Source: Caballeronia sp. TF1N1 (GTDB lineage: Bacteria; Pseudomonadota; Gammaproteobacteria; Burkholderiales; Burkholderiaceae). Taken from it: a stretch of 64,000 nt of DNA. Both the position numbers and the translations under genes were made by a program. Where the stretch lies: contig NZ_CP084626.1 in the NCBI RefSeq assembly GCF_022878925.1, positions 2,914,001 through 2,978,000 of the forward strand. The letters are read 5' to 3'. The notes under the pieces are model-generated. The model did no database searches. It had not been told where the DNA came from and saw only the letters and a list, made by a program, of their open reading frames with translations. This document shows, piece by piece, positions 52,303 to 61,634 of this stretch (positions are counted from its first letter, which is position 1; each line of letters starts with the position of its first letter).

Positions 52303-53487
52303 ATGGAGACCATCGCGCGCAACGTCGTGCACTTCGTCAGGCTGCTGCGCGGCGCGGGCCTCGGCATGTCGCCCGCGCATGCCGTCGATGCCATCGACGC
52401 GCTGCGCTTCATCGATCTGCGCCGTCGCGACGACGTGCACGCGACGCTCGCGTGTCTGCTGGTTCACGCGAGCGACGAGCGCGGCATCTTCGACGCGGCC
52501 TTCGATCTCTTTTGGCGCGATCCCGACTGGGAAGGCAAGCTGCGCATGCTGTTGCTGCCGAAAGTGACGAACGGCATGCCGCCGCCCAAACGCAACAACC
52601 GTCTCGCCGATGCGCTCGCCACGCGCGCGGTGTCATCGGCTGAAACGAAGCGGGAAGGCGCGACCGAGGAAGCGCACGCGCGCCTCTCGTTCAGCGCGCG
52701 GGAACGCCTGAGCCAGCGCGATTTCGATACCCTGAGCGCCGACGAATGGCGCACGCTGCGGCATCAGATTCGCGCGCATCGGCTGCCGCTTGCGAGCGAG
52801 CCGACGCGCAGGCTCAAGGCGGCTTCGCGCGGCACGCACGCCGACCTGAAGGCGAGCGCGCGTCACGCGGTTCGTTCAGGCGGCGACTGGACTGTGTGGA
52901 AATACCGCGCCGTCGTGGAACGCCGGCCGCCGCTCGTCTTGTTGCTCGACATATCCGGCTCGATGAGCGCATATTCGCGCGCCGTGCTGTACTTCTGCCA
53001 CGCGCTTTTGCAATCGCGCGAGCGCTTGCAGGTGTTTCTGTTCGGCACGCGTCTAACCAACGCCACGCGCGCGTTGCGTGAGCGCGATCCGGACGTCGCG
53101 ATTGCCGCGCTCGGGCTTCAGGTCGCCGACTGGTCGGGCGGAACGCGCATTGGCGGAGCGCTCGCCGAGTTCAATCGACGCTGGGCGCGCCGCGTGCTTG
53201 CAGGTCGCGCGACCGTTCTTCTCGTCACCGACGGCCTGGATCACGAGGCCATCGACGTGCTCGAAACCGAAATTGCGCGGCTGCATCGTTTCGCGCATCG
53301 GCTGGTGTGGCTCAATCCGCTTCTGAGATTCGCCGATTTCACGCCGCGCGCCCGAGGCGTGCGCGCGATCCTGCCGCACGTCGATGCGATGCTCGCGGCC
53401 CACAATCTCGACAGTCTCACCGCTGTCGGACGGGAACTGGCGGCGGCGCACGGCCGGCACGATTCAGGCGCGCGTCGCGTCCCGTGA
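52303..53487 (+). CDS. VWA-domain protein (CoxE-like)
   Basis: 394 residues from ATG 52303, two bases after the MoxR stop; longer upstream frames overlap that gene and are not supported. The C-terminal VWA domain has the MIDAS motif D216-x-S-x-S (LLLDISGSMSAYSR) and a later DGLDHE. It partners the MoxR ATPase in metal-centre assembly. N-terminal helical region of about 200 residues with a basic linker. Confidence 0.92.
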   Translation: METIARNVVHFVRLLRGAGLGMSPAHAVDAIDALRFIDLRRRDDVHATLACLLVHASDERGIFDAAFDLFWRDPDWEGKLRMLLLPKVTNGMPPPKRNNRLADALATRAVSSAETKREGATEEAHARLSFSARERLSQRDFDTLSADEWRTLRHQIRAHRLPLASEPTRRLKAASRGTHADLKASARHAVRSGGDWTVWKYRAVVERRPPLVLLLDISGSMSAYSRAVLYFCHALLQSRERLQVFLFGTRLTNATRALRERDPDVAIAALGLQVADWSGGTRIGGALAEFNRRWARRVLAGRATVLLVTDGLDHEAIDVLETEIARLHRFAHRLVWLNPLLRFADFTPRARGVRAILPHVDAMLAAHNLDSLTAVGRELAAAHGRHDSGARRVP

Positions 53488-53505
53488 GTATCAGGGAGAC
53501 GAAAA

Positions 53506-54051
53506 ATGGAACTGTCCGAAACGCATGTCTTGCCGGTGCCCCAGGCGCGGGCGTGGGAAGCGCTCAACGACACGGAGATTCTGAAACTTTGTATCCCCGG
53601 CTGCGACAGCATCGACGCGGAAGGCGAGAATGCGTATGCGGTCGCGATGACGGCGGCGGTCGGCCCGGTCAAGGCGCGCTTCAAGGGCCGCATGGAACTG
53701 ACGAATATCGACGCGCCGAAGACGTACACCATCGTGTTCGAAGGGCAGGGCGGCGCGGCCGGTTTCAGCAAGGGCAGCGCGACGGTCAATCTGGAACCGG
53801 GCGAGACCGCCGACACCACCAGGCTCACTTACAGCGCGAATGCGCAGGTGGGTGGCAAGCTGGCGCAGATCGGCTCGCGGCTCGTGGATGGCGCGGCGCG
53901 CAAAATCGCGGGCGAGTTCTTCAAGCGCTTCAGCGCGCAATTGCAGGGCGCAAGTGGACCGGCGAATGAATCGGCGGACGCTGAAAACGGCGGCGACGCA
54001 GGGCAGGAACAGGGAAAGAAATCATGGACAGCGTGGATCTCGAAGTCTTGA
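53506..54051 (+). CDS. CoxG-family SRPBCC protein
   Basis: 181 residues. SRPBCC/START-like fold with VPVPQARAWEALNDTEILKLCIPGC and TVNLEPGE. CoxG anchors CO dehydrogenase to the membrane in Afipia (Oligotropha) through a C-terminal segment. Here the end (about 150-181) is Glu/Gly-rich with no hydrophobic anchor. It overlaps the next gene by 28 bp. Confidence 0.9.
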   Translation: MELSETHVLPVPQARAWEALNDTEILKLCIPGCDSIDAEGENAYAVAMTAAVGPVKARFKGRMELTNIDAPKTYTIVFEGQGGAAGFSKGSATVNLEPGETADTTRLTYSANAQVGGKLAQIGSRLVDGAARKIAGEFFKRFSAQLQGASGPANESADAENGGDAGQEQGKKSWTAWISKS

Positions 54052-55043
54052 AAAACAGCGCGCGATGGCTCGATGAAGGTCATCGCGCATTGCTCGTCAC
54101 GGTGGTGAAGACGTGGGGCTCGTCGCCGCGCCCGGAAGGCGCCATGCTCGCCGTGCGCGCCGACGGCCACGTGGTCGGATCGGTGTCGGGCGGGTGTATT
54201 GAAGACGATCTGATCGAGCGCGTGCGGCAACGCGGTATCGAGCAGACGAAGCCGGAAGCGGTGAAGTACGGCATCAGCGCGGAAGAAGCGCATCGCTTCG
54301 GCTTGCCGTGCGGCGGCACGATTCAGCTCGTGCTGGAGCCGTTGACGAAGGACAGCGGCATCGCGGAACTGTGCTCGGCGGTGGAAAGCGGGCGGCTCGT
54401 CGCGCGCACGCTCGACATGGCGACCGGCCGCGCGCGTCTCGAACCGGCGCAAGCTACCGATGGCGTGCTCTTCGACGACGCCACGCTGCTCACCATCCAC
54501 GGGCCGCGCTATCGCATGCTGGTGATCGGCGCGGGGCAGTTGTCGCGCTATCTGTGCAGCATCGCGGTGGGGCTGGATTATCAGGTCACCGTCTGCGATC
54601 CGCGCGTGGAATACACGGACGAATGGAACGTGCCGGGCACGACCATCGTGCGGACCATGCCCGACGATACCGTGATGGACATGAAACTCGACGAACGCTG
54701 CGCGGTCATCGCGCTGACGCACGATCCGAAGCTCGACGATCTCGCGCTGATGGAAGCGCTGAAAACGCCTGCCTTCTATGTCGGCGCGCTGGGATCGCGG
54801 CGCAACAACGCCGCGCGGCGCGAGCGTCTGAAGGAGTTCGATCTCAACGAAGCCGAACTCGCGCGACTGCACGGGCCGGTGGGCATTTATATCGGCAGCC
54901 GCACGCCGCCCGAGATCGCGGTGTCGATTCTCGCGGAAGTCACGGCGGCGAAGAACGGCGTGTCCTTGCCGGAATTGCTGAAGGTGGAAGGCGCAAAGGC
55001 CGCGCGGGAAGTCGCGGGAAGTGGCGAGGTGTGTGGCGTATGA
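54024..55043 (+). CDS. XdhC/CoxI-family molybdenum cofactor maturation protein
   Basis: 339 residues: N-terminal XdhC domain (TVVKTWGSSPRPEGAMLAV, GSVSGGCIE, GLPCGGTIQLVLEP) and C-terminal Rossmann domain (MLVIGAGQLSRYL). XdhC proteins bind Mo cofactor and insert the sulfurated form into the large subunit. It overlaps coxG and is the last gene of the operon. Confidence 0.93.
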   Translation: MDSVDLEVLKNSARWLDEGHRALLVTVVKTWGSSPRPEGAMLAVRADGHVVGSVSGGCIEDDLIERVRQRGIEQTKPEAVKYGISAEEAHRFGLPCGGTIQLVLEPLTKDSGIAELCSAVESGRLVARTLDMATGRARLEPAQATDGVLFDDATLLTIHGPRYRMLVIGAGQLSRYLCSIAVGLDYQVTVCDPRVEYTDEWNVPGTTIVRTMPDDTVMDMKLDERCAVIALTHDPKLDDLALMEALKTPAFYVGALGSRRNNAARRERLKEFDLNEAELARLHGPVGIYIGSRTPPEIAVSILAEVTAAKNGVSLPELLKVEGAKAAREVAGSGEVCGV

Positions 55044-55178
55044 GTTTGGCGACCCCGAATTCGCAAGCTCAGGCCCGCATCACGCGCGGCCTATAATCGT
55101 CGTTCTCATCCGCGCGGCTAATTTCGATGCGCCAAGCCTGCGCGGACAGGTCATCGAACTATTTCCAATCCGCACCGA

Positions 55179-56390
55179 ATGCCCGGCAAACCCTTGACCG
55201 GCGATGCCCGCCGCGCAATCGCGCAAGCGGATGCGCCGCCGCAACCCGCGTCCGTCAGAACCGGGCAGCGTCACATGAGCCACCGTGCGTTACGCGGGTG
55301 GTCCGTGGTGCATCGCTGGACGAGTCTCATCTGCACCGCGTTCATGTTGCTGCTCTGTCTGACGGGCCTGCCGCTCGTCTTCGGTCACCAACTCGACCTG
55401 CTGACGGGCGATGCCATCGAAGCGCCTGCGCTGCCCGCATCGCAGGCGAATGCGCGCGCGAGTTACGACGCGGTCTTGCACGCCGCGCTGAGGGAGCATT
55501 CCGGCCACGTTGCGCAGTACATGATCTGGGAGCCGGACGAACCGCTTTTGCCTGTCATCGTCACCGCGCCTCGCGCCGATACACCGCCCGACGACACGCT
55601 AAGCACCACCGTCGATGCACGCACCGCGAGGCCGCTCGGCATGCCGCCGGGAAAGGGATCGCTCAAGTTCGTGCTGCTGAAACTGCACGTCGATATGTTC
55701 GCCGGACTTTTCGGCAAACTGTTCCTCGGCGCGATGGGCGTGATGTTTCTCGCGGCGATTGTCTCGGGTGTCGTCGTGTATTTGCCGTTCTGGCGCAAGG
55801 TCGGCCTCGGGCGCGTGCGGCTTGCGAAGAAGCGGCGCATCGTCTGGCTCGACTGGCATAACGCCATCGGCATGTTGACGCTCGCGTGGGCGCTATTGGT
55901 CGGCGCGACCGGTTCCATCAACACGCTCGCCGATCTCATGCTCGATGCCTGGCGTAACGATCAACTCGCGCAGATGCTCGCGCCTTATCATGGCCAGCCG
56001 CCGGTGACGGTGCGCGCAACCGTCGACGATGTCGTGAAGACCGCGCAGGGCGTCGCACCCGGCATGATTCCGTCGTTCGTGGCGTTTCCGGGGACGCGCT
56101 TCAGCAGTCCGCATCACTATGCCGTGTGGATGCGCGGCGACGGCATTCTCACGACGCGAATCCTGCGGCCGGTTCTCGTGGATGCATCGACCGGCGCGCT
56201 CACCGATTCACGCGAATTGCCGTGGTATCTGAAAGTGCTGCTTGGCTCGCAGCCATTGCATTTCGGCGATTTCGGCGGGATGCCGCTCAAGATTTTCTGG
56301 GCAGCGTTCGATTTGCTGACTATCGTCGTGCTGGGAAGCGGTTTGTATCTTTGGCTCACGCGGCATAATCCGCGGAAGAGGAAGGCATAG
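55179..56390 (+). CDS. PepSY-associated membrane protein
   Basis: 403 residues from ATG 55179; ATG 55275 is a plausible later start that puts the first span close to the N-terminus. Four membrane spans (about 47-70, 175-200, 220-240, 375-395), with conserved histidines near the spans (VVHRWTSL, LKLHVDMFAG, DWHNAIGM), match the PepSY_TM family. Many members are induced by iron shortage and act in siderophore-iron release. Converges on a second PepSY gene. Confidence 0.88.
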   Translation: MPGKPLTGDARRAIAQADAPPQPASVRTGQRHMSHRALRGWSVVHRWTSLICTAFMLLLCLTGLPLVFGHQLDLLTGDAIEAPALPASQANARASYDAVLHAALREHSGHVAQYMIWEPDEPLLPVIVTAPRADTPPDDTLSTTVDARTARPLGMPPGKGSLKFVLLKLHVDMFAGLFGKLFLGAMGVMFLAAIVSGVVVYLPFWRKVGLGRVRLAKKRRIVWLDWHNAIGMLTLAWALLVGATGSINTLADLMLDAWRNDQLAQMLAPYHGQPPVTVRATVDDVVKTAQGVAPGMIPSFVAFPGTRFSSPHHYAVWMRGDGILTTRILRPVLVDASTGALTDSRELPWYLKVLLGSQPLHFGDFGGMPLKIFWAAFDLLTIVVLGSGLYLWLTRHNPRKRKA

Positions 56391-56518
56391 AGCGGCGCGC
56401 GTGGTTCGCGCCGGCATGGCAAGGGCCGGCCATGGGGGAAAAGCGGAAAAACGCGGCAAAACGGCGACACCGCGCATCCAAACCGCTTCGCCACGCGCCA
56501 AGCGCGCTAGGGAGCGCC

Positions 56519-57241
56519 TTACATCAACCCACAAGCAATTGCCGCGATCAGCGAGACGGTGACGATCACCACACCCGCCGTGCGCCGCTTGTTGAGCTCG
56601 GTCCACAACAGCACGCCAGTCAGCGACAGCAATATGATGCTGCCCGCGAACGTATCGATGAGCAGCACCCAGCCCACGCTCAGACCCACGCCCTTGTGCA
56701 GGTTCGTCATCATTGCGAGGAAGGTGTTTTCGGTGCGCTTCACCGACACGAAGTTATTGCCCACCCAGTATTCCGCCTGCACGTTGCCGCCTGGCGTGGC
56801 CAGTGCCACCGACCACTGCTCCGGCTGCATCGTGCTCTTGTCGCCCCAGCCGACCGGATGCGCGGGCTCGCGACGCGTACGGCCAAGCTGACCGTCGATC
56901 TTCAATTCCTTCTTGAGCCACGTCCCCATGTCGCGCGGCGACTTGAATCCTTCGGCGGGCAAAGGCATCTGCATCTGCGAAACCTGCGGTTCGCCTGTCG
57001 AGATACGCAGCGGCGGCGCGCGGTGATTCAACAGGAAACCGGTCGTGCCGAACAGTAAGCCGAGTAACGCGCCCCACAAGCCGATCCAGCCGTGCACCTT
57101 TCGCAGCCATTTGAGAAAAACCGAACGGCGCGAGCGATTTTTGCGGACGAACTGCTCGGCATCGTCGATAAGCCGATGCGGCCGGTAGGAAGCGCCGCTC
57201 GTCGCGGATGGCTGCGGATTCAGTGTATCGGGCGCGTTCAC
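56519..57241 (-). CDS. PepSY-associated membrane protein, Fur-regulated
   Basis: 240 residues from GTG 57241, selected for the GGAG site seven bases upstream; a TTG at 57340 would add 33 residues. Spans at about 52-75, 175-200 and 215-238. Histidines in RKVHGWIGLWG and TNLHKGVGL resemble heme- or metal-binding positions of PepSY_TM proteins. A good Fur box lies about 106 bp upstream, so it should be induced when iron is low, probably for reduction or release of ferric siderophores. Confidence 0.85.
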   Translation of the reverse strand: MNAPDTLNPQPSATSGASYRPHRLIDDAEQFVRKNRSRRSVFLKWLRKVHGWIGLWGALLGLLFGTTGFLLNHRAPPLRISTGEPQVSQMQMPLPAEGFKSPRDMGTWLKKELKIDGQLGRTRREPAHPVGWGDKSTMQPEQWSVALATPGGNVQAEYWVGNNFVSVKRTENTFLAMMTNLHKGVGLSVGWVLLIDTFAGSIILLSLTGVLLWTELNKRRTAGVVIVTVSLIAAIACGLM

Positions 57242-57346
57242 GCGTCTCTCCGGAAGTGGGTCTGGTTCGGGCAAAGCCTCGCCGCAGTCGGCTAGACACG
57301 CGTTCAAATGCGGCGTCGGCGAGAGGCAACGAAGAGGCAATCAGAT

Positions 57347-57365
57347 GAGAATCGTTATCATTACA
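57347..57365 (-). promoter_or_regulatory. Fur box
   Basis: The minus strand reads TGTAATGATAACGATTCTC, 14 of 19 matches to GATAATGATAATCATTATC. It lies between srkA and the PepSY gene, positioned to control the latter. Confidence 0.75.
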
Positions 57366-57427
57366 TGTCGAAAAACCTAACTCAACGTTTTTCGACTAAC
57401 TAACACGATCATTTCTAACGAAATATT

Positions 57428-58462
57428 TCAGACCGGCCAGAGCGGGCCTTCCTGCATCGCGCCGACTTGCTCCCGCAGTTCGAGGATGCGTTCTTCCCAG
57501 TAACGCTGCGTGTTGAACCACGGAAAGGCGGCGGGAAACGCGGGATCGTTCCAGCGGCGCGCGAGCCAGGCCGCGTAGTGAATCAGCCGCAAGGTGCGCA
57601 GCGCTTCGATCAGATGCAGCTCGCGCGAGTCGAAATCGCAAAAGTCTTCGTATCCGGCGAGCAGATCGGCAAGCGCGCGCGATGCCTCCGCGCGGTCGCC
57701 CGGCAGCAGCAGCCAAAGGTCCTGAACGGCCGGGCCCATGCGGCTGTCGTCGAAATCGACGAAATGCGGACCGGCATCGGTCCAGAGCACGTTGCTCGGA
57801 TGGCAATCGCCGTGCAGTCGCAGATGGCGCACGTCGCCCGCGCGCTCGAAACATTGCGCGACGCCTTCGAGCGCCATGTCCACGACGCCCTCGTAGGCCT
57901 CGCGGACATCGTCGGGCACGAAGCGATGCGTCAGCAGAAACTCGCGCGGCTCGTAACCAAAGGTTTGGATATCGAGTGTGGGCCGTTCGCGATACGGTTC
58001 GATGCCGCCCACCGCATGAATGCGCCCGATGAAGCGCCCGAGCCATTCGAGCGTGTCGCGGCCGTCGAGATCCGGCGCGCGGCCGCCGCGCCGTTCGAAC
58101 ACGGAGAAGCGAAAGCCTTCGAATTCATGGAGCGTCGCGCCTTCGAGCGAAAGTGCCGGAACCGCTGGAATCTCGCGCTCCGTCAACGTGGCGACGAAGG
58201 TGTGCTCTTCGAGAATCGCGGCATCCGACCATCGCCCGGGACGATAAAACTTCGCGACGATCGGCGGCCCGTCTTCGAGCCCCGCCTGATAGACGCGGTT
58301 TTCGTAGCTGTTGAGCGCCAGCAGGCGGCCGTCAGTGCGCTTGCCAGCGGGGATCAGCACGCTGTCGAGCGCGTCGAGCACACGCTCGGGCGCAAGGCCG
58401 GCAAAGGGCGGGGCCTCGCTCGGCGCGGGCGCGCCGGGGGTATCGGAATGGGTTGAGTTCAT
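57428..58462 (-). CDS. srkA: stress response kinase A (SrkA/YihE)
   Basis: 344 residues, slightly longer than E. coli SrkA (328). Aminoglycoside-phosphotransferase-like kinase fold with the catalytic loop LHGDCHPSNVLW and metal loop FVDFDDS. SrkA is a Ser/Thr kinase that limits stress-induced death, linked to the Cpx response. An N-terminal Pro/Ala-rich extension accounts for the added length. The gene appears monocistronic. Confidence 0.94.
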   Translation of the reverse strand: MNSTHSDTPGAPAPSEAPPFAGLAPERVLDALDSVLIPAGKRTDGRLLALNSYENRVYQAGLEDGPPIVAKFYRPGRWSDAAILEEHTFVATLTEREIPAVPALSLEGATLHEFEGFRFSVFERRGGRAPDLDGRDTLEWLGRFIGRIHAVGGIEPYRERPTLDIQTFGYEPREFLLTHRFVPDDVREAYEGVVDMALEGVAQCFERAGDVRHLRLHGDCHPSNVLWTDAGPHFVDFDDSRMGPAVQDLWLLLPGDRAEASRALADLLAGYEDFCDFDSRELHLIEALRTLRLIHYAAWLARRWNDPAFPAAFPWFNTQRYWEERILELREQVGAMQEGPLWPV

Positions 58463-58524
58463 TCCGGCATTGTGCCCCGCGCGCGGACAACTGGCTCGCC
58501 GGCCGCGCGCCGGTCAGCGTTCCT

Positions 58525-58737
58525 TCAGTGGACGACCGTGTTCGCGGGGCGCACGATCTCGCCCGTATCGATCAGATCTTCGAGAAAGAACGGCTCCGTG
58601 TTGAGCAGTTGAGTGACACCGGGCTCGCCCGCGTACCACGCGACCATAGCCATGTCGCCCAGAATTCGCATCACGATGCCGCGTGCGCCCTGAGGCACGG
58701 CAATATGGACGGAGCGGACAATCGAACCGATTTGCAT
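58525..58737 (-). CDS. small conserved-looking protein, unknown function
   Basis: 70 residues with a GGGGA site upstream of ATG 58737. A compact, well-mixed sequence (QGARGIVMRILGDMAMVAWY, then LEDLIDTGEIVRPANTVVH) that looks like a small beta-barrel domain rather than chance coding. No family is recognised. It lies 63 bp upstream of srkA on the same strand. Confidence 0.7.
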   Translation of the reverse strand: MQIGSIVRSVHIAVPQGARGIVMRILGDMAMVAWYAGEPGVTQLLNTEPFFLEDLIDTGEIVRPANTVVH

Positions 58738-59120
58738 GATGAATCCCCGTTTCCGTGCCGGCTGAGGATAAAACGCCGGTCAAATATTTTCACCAAGCAC
58801 AGGCTTTTCACGGCTCGTGCACCAGACAACCTGCCGCGTCATTGTTGCGCGACGCGCAGCACACACGGCTTCCATGAACGATTGTGTCCTTACTTTAGCG
58901 CATCGCGGCGCGAGAGCGCGATGCCCGCCGATATCATTTGTTGCCATTGGATGACGTTTTTCGGCATTAAGTTGTGTCCTGCGGCACATGTGACCGATTT
59001 CTGTATCGGGCAAAACCCTAAGGATCGGCGTATCTTTAGCGGTTTTGGGCCGCCAACGTGGGCCGACAACTTTGAACCAGATCAGAATAATCCTCTCTGG
59101 TCGACACGGAGACCCTGGTT
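58738..59120. other. divergent intergenic region with adjacent palindromes
   Basis: No gene. CACATGTG (58985-58992) and the inverted repeat CCGAT/ATCGG (58994-58998 and 59005-59009) sit side by side about 115-135 bp before the MFS start, a possible regulator site. The promoters of the small protein and the exporter must both lie here. Confidence 0.4.
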
Positions 59121-60359
59121 GTGAATGCATCGCCGGCGCCGCAGCGCACCGAAACTGAAGCTGATTCCATTCCCTATCTCGAGCGCGGCTCGCGCGCTTA
59201 CTGGCGCGCGGCGCTGGCCTTGTTGTTCGCGGGCTATGCCACGTTCTCGCTGCTCTATTGCGTGCAGCCGCTGCTGCCGGAGTTCACCAAGGCGTTCGGC
59301 GTAAGCCCGGCGGTGAGTGCGCTTTCGGTCTCGGTGAGCACGGCGGCGCTGGCAGTGGCGATTTTCATCGCCGGATTTGTTTCGGAGAGTTGGAGCCGCC
59401 ACCGCTTGATGACGATGTCGCTGCTCGCATCGTCCGTTCTCACCATGATCGTCGCCGCGCTGCCGAACTGGCACGCGCTATTGATCGTGCGCGCGCTGGA
59501 AGGCTTCGCGCTCGGCGGCGTGCCGGCCGTGGCAATGGCATATCTCGCGGAAGAGGTGCACCCCGAAGGCCTGGGCCTTGCGATGGGGCTCTACGTCGGC
59601 GGCACCGCGATAGGCGGCATGGCGGGTCGCGTGATCAGCGGCATCCTCGCCGATCTGTTCGGCTGGCGTATTGCGATTGGAGGAATCGGGCTGCTCGGGC
59701 TTTTCGCGACGCTGGCATTCCGCTCGTTGCTGCCGCCATCGCGGCGCTTCAAGCCAAGACGCGGCGTTGGTTTCCATCATCATCGACGCTCGCTTGCCGG
59801 ACATTTGCGGCACGGCGGATTGCCGTTTCTGTTTCTCATCGGCTTCGTGCTGATGGGCAGTTTCGTAACGCTCTACAACTACGTGGGTTATCGGCTGCTC
59901 GGCGCGCCGTTCTCGCTCAATCAGACGCAAATCGGCGCGATTTTCACGGTTTATCTCACCGGCGTGGTCGCTTCGCCGTGGTCGGGCAAACTCGCCGATG
60001 TATTCGGGCGCGGGCGCGTGCTGATCGCGAGTTTGCTTTTGATGATGCTTGGCATCGCGATGACGCTTTCGGGTTCGTTGCCGGTGATCATCGGCGGAAT
60101 TGCCTGCCTGACGTTCGGCTTCTTTGCCGGGCATTCAGTGGCGAGCGGCTGGGTCGGACGACTCGCCGCGCAGGCAAAAGGACAAGCGGCGGCGCTCTAT
60201 CTGCTTGCTTATTACCTTGGATCGAGCTTGATCGGCTCGTACGGCGGCCACTTCTGGACGGCGTTCGGCTGGCCTGGGGTGGCTTCGCTGATCGGCGCTT
60301 TGCTGCTGGTCGGAATGGCGGGCGCGGTTTATCTGAATGTGCGCGAGCGGAGTGCTTAA
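59121..60359 (+). CDS. MFS transporter (YnfM-like)
   Basis: 412 residues with a GTG start behind CGGAG. Twelve membrane spans; motifs include GVSPAVSALSVSVSTAALAV, the loop ESWSRHRLMTMSL and GRVISGILADLFGWR. The family resembles YnfM, a putative exporter of arabinose or other compounds. A His-rich central loop (VGFHHHRR) lies between helices 6 and 7. The substrate is unknown. Confidence 0.9.
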   Translation: MNASPAPQRTETEADSIPYLERGSRAYWRAALALLFAGYATFSLLYCVQPLLPEFTKAFGVSPAVSALSVSVSTAALAVAIFIAGFVSESWSRHRLMTMSLLASSVLTMIVAALPNWHALLIVRALEGFALGGVPAVAMAYLAEEVHPEGLGLAMGLYVGGTAIGGMAGRVISGILADLFGWRIAIGGIGLLGLFATLAFRSLLPPSRRFKPRRGVGFHHHRRSLAGHLRHGGLPFLFLIGFVLMGSFVTLYNYVGYRLLGAPFSLNQTQIGAIFTVYLTGVVASPWSGKLADVFGRGRVLIASLLLMMLGIAMTLSGSLPVIIGGIACLTFGFFAGHSVASGWVGRLAAQAKGQAAALYLLAYYLGSSLIGSYGGHFWTAFGWPGVASLIGALLLVGMAGAVYLNVRERSA

Positions 60360-60612
60360 TCGTCATTATTCCGCTGAGGCGATTTTGAAAGCCCGTTGAA
60401 ATATGAGGGAAGTAAGGGTTTTTCCGCGTCTACTTAATAATTCCGTTCGCAAAGCCTTGTTTCGAAAAGCTTGGTGCAACGCAATAGTTTTCAGCCGCAA
60501 GAATATACGCCGACACGGCGATTCGACCGGCCTATACTCGAAGCGTCGACGCGACGAATTATCTCGAGCGCGCCGCGACAAGAGCTTGAAGCTGGAAGAA
60601 GGGAGACGCACC
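60360..60612. other. intergenic region upstream of the small membrane protein
   Basis: 253 bp without a supported gene; the longer in-frame extension upstream of 60613 is basic and lacks a ribosome site. The final 15 bp carry AAGGGAG. Confidence 0.35.
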
Positions 60613-60798
60613 ATGACGACTTACTTCACAATCGGCGATTTCATTCTGATTATCCCGATGGCGCTCGCTGGCGCCTTGTTCCTCGGCGCCATTCCCTGCG
60701 CAACGCATTTCAAGAACAACGCCTTGCGCGTATTCGGCGCGCTACTGGGCGTGCTGGTTGCGTTCCTGCTTGTAGAAGGACTGCCGGCGCTGGTTTAG
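60613..60798 (+). CDS. small two-span membrane protein, unknown function
   Basis: 61 residues from ATG 60613 with AAGGGAG in front. Two hydrophobic segments (about 7-28 and 38-56) around a CATHFKNN loop. The good ribosome site and the terminator after it support a real gene. No family is recognised. Confidence 0.7.
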   Translation: MTTYFTIGDFILIIPMALAGALFLGAIPCATHFKNNALRVFGALLGVLVAFLLVEGLPALV

Positions 60799-60844
60799 GC
60801 GCGGCGGGCGGATGCGCTTTAATCAGCACGTCCGCCGCTGATCG

Positions 60845-60882
60845 AAACCCGGTACGGCTCTAATGCCGTCAAGCCGGGTTTT
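60845..60882 (+). terminator. rho-independent terminator
   Basis: Outer stem AAACCCGG/CCGGGTTT with a nested ACGGC/GCCGT stem, followed by TTTTG. It ends the small membrane protein transcript and also lies 45 bp past the stop of the converging hydrolase gene. Confidence 0.8.
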
Positions 60883-60926
60883 GTCTTTTCAGGCGCGAAC
60901 ATTACGCGCCGTCGAACGAACTATAT

Positions 60927-61634
60927 TCAAACGAGATATTCGCCGAGGAACGTTAAGGTGCGGCCGTGCGCGAGCGCCGATGCCTTCGCGTTATACGAAG
61001 CGCGATCGCCGCAATTGAAGCCATGATCGGCGCCCTGATAAAGATAGAGTTCCGAATCCGAACGGCCCGCAAAACGGTCGCGCACGCTGGCGACTGCATC
61101 GGAAGGAATATGCGCGTCTAGTTCGCCGTAATGGAATTGAATCGGTGATTTGATTTTGTCGGCCTGATCGAGCTGATTCTGAATGCCGCCCCCGTAATAG
61201 GCCACGGCGAGATCGACCGAACCCTGCGCCGCCGCCAGATAAGCGAGGCGTCCGCCGAAGCAGAAGCCGATGGCCGCCACCTTGCCCGTCACTTCGGGCA
61301 ACGCGCGCAATGCCTGGGCGGCCGCGCCGACGTCGCCGACGGCTGCATCGAGATTGGTCTTTTGCAGCAGTTCCATCGCCTTTTCGCGATCCGCGCCGTC
61401 GTAACCCAGCTCCACGCGTGGTTGCGTGCGCCAGAAAACGTCCGGTGCGAGCGCCACGTAGCCATCTGCCGCATATTGATCGGCGACGCTGCGAATATGC
61501 GCGTTCACGCCGAAGATTTCCTGCAGGATGATCACAGCGGGTCCGGTGCCCGTCTTTGGCAGGGCGAGATAGCCCTGGAAGCTGCCGCCATCGGCGGGAA
61601 TGTCGATCCAGCGGGAAGTGGTGGAAATGGTCAT
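60927..61634 (-). CDS. dienelactone hydrolase family protein
   Basis: 235 residues with an AAAGGAG site. Alpha/beta hydrolase with the dienelactone hydrolase nucleophile C125 in GFCFGG, an acid in YGELDAHIP and histidine in GADHGFNC. The classical enzyme opens dienelactone in chlorocatechol breakdown, but this stand-alone copy without catechol genes more likely acts on other esters or lactones. Confidence 0.9.
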   Translation of the reverse strand: MTISTTSRWIDIPADGGSFQGYLALPKTGTGPAVIILQEIFGVNAHIRSVADQYAADGYVALAPDVFWRTQPRVELGYDGADREKAMELLQKTNLDAAVGDVGAAAQALRALPEVTGKVAAIGFCFGGRLAYLAAAQGSVDLAVAYYGGGIQNQLDQADKIKSPIQFHYGELDAHIPSDAVASVRDRFAGRSDSELYLYQGADHGFNCGDRASYNAKASALAHGRTLTFLGEYLV

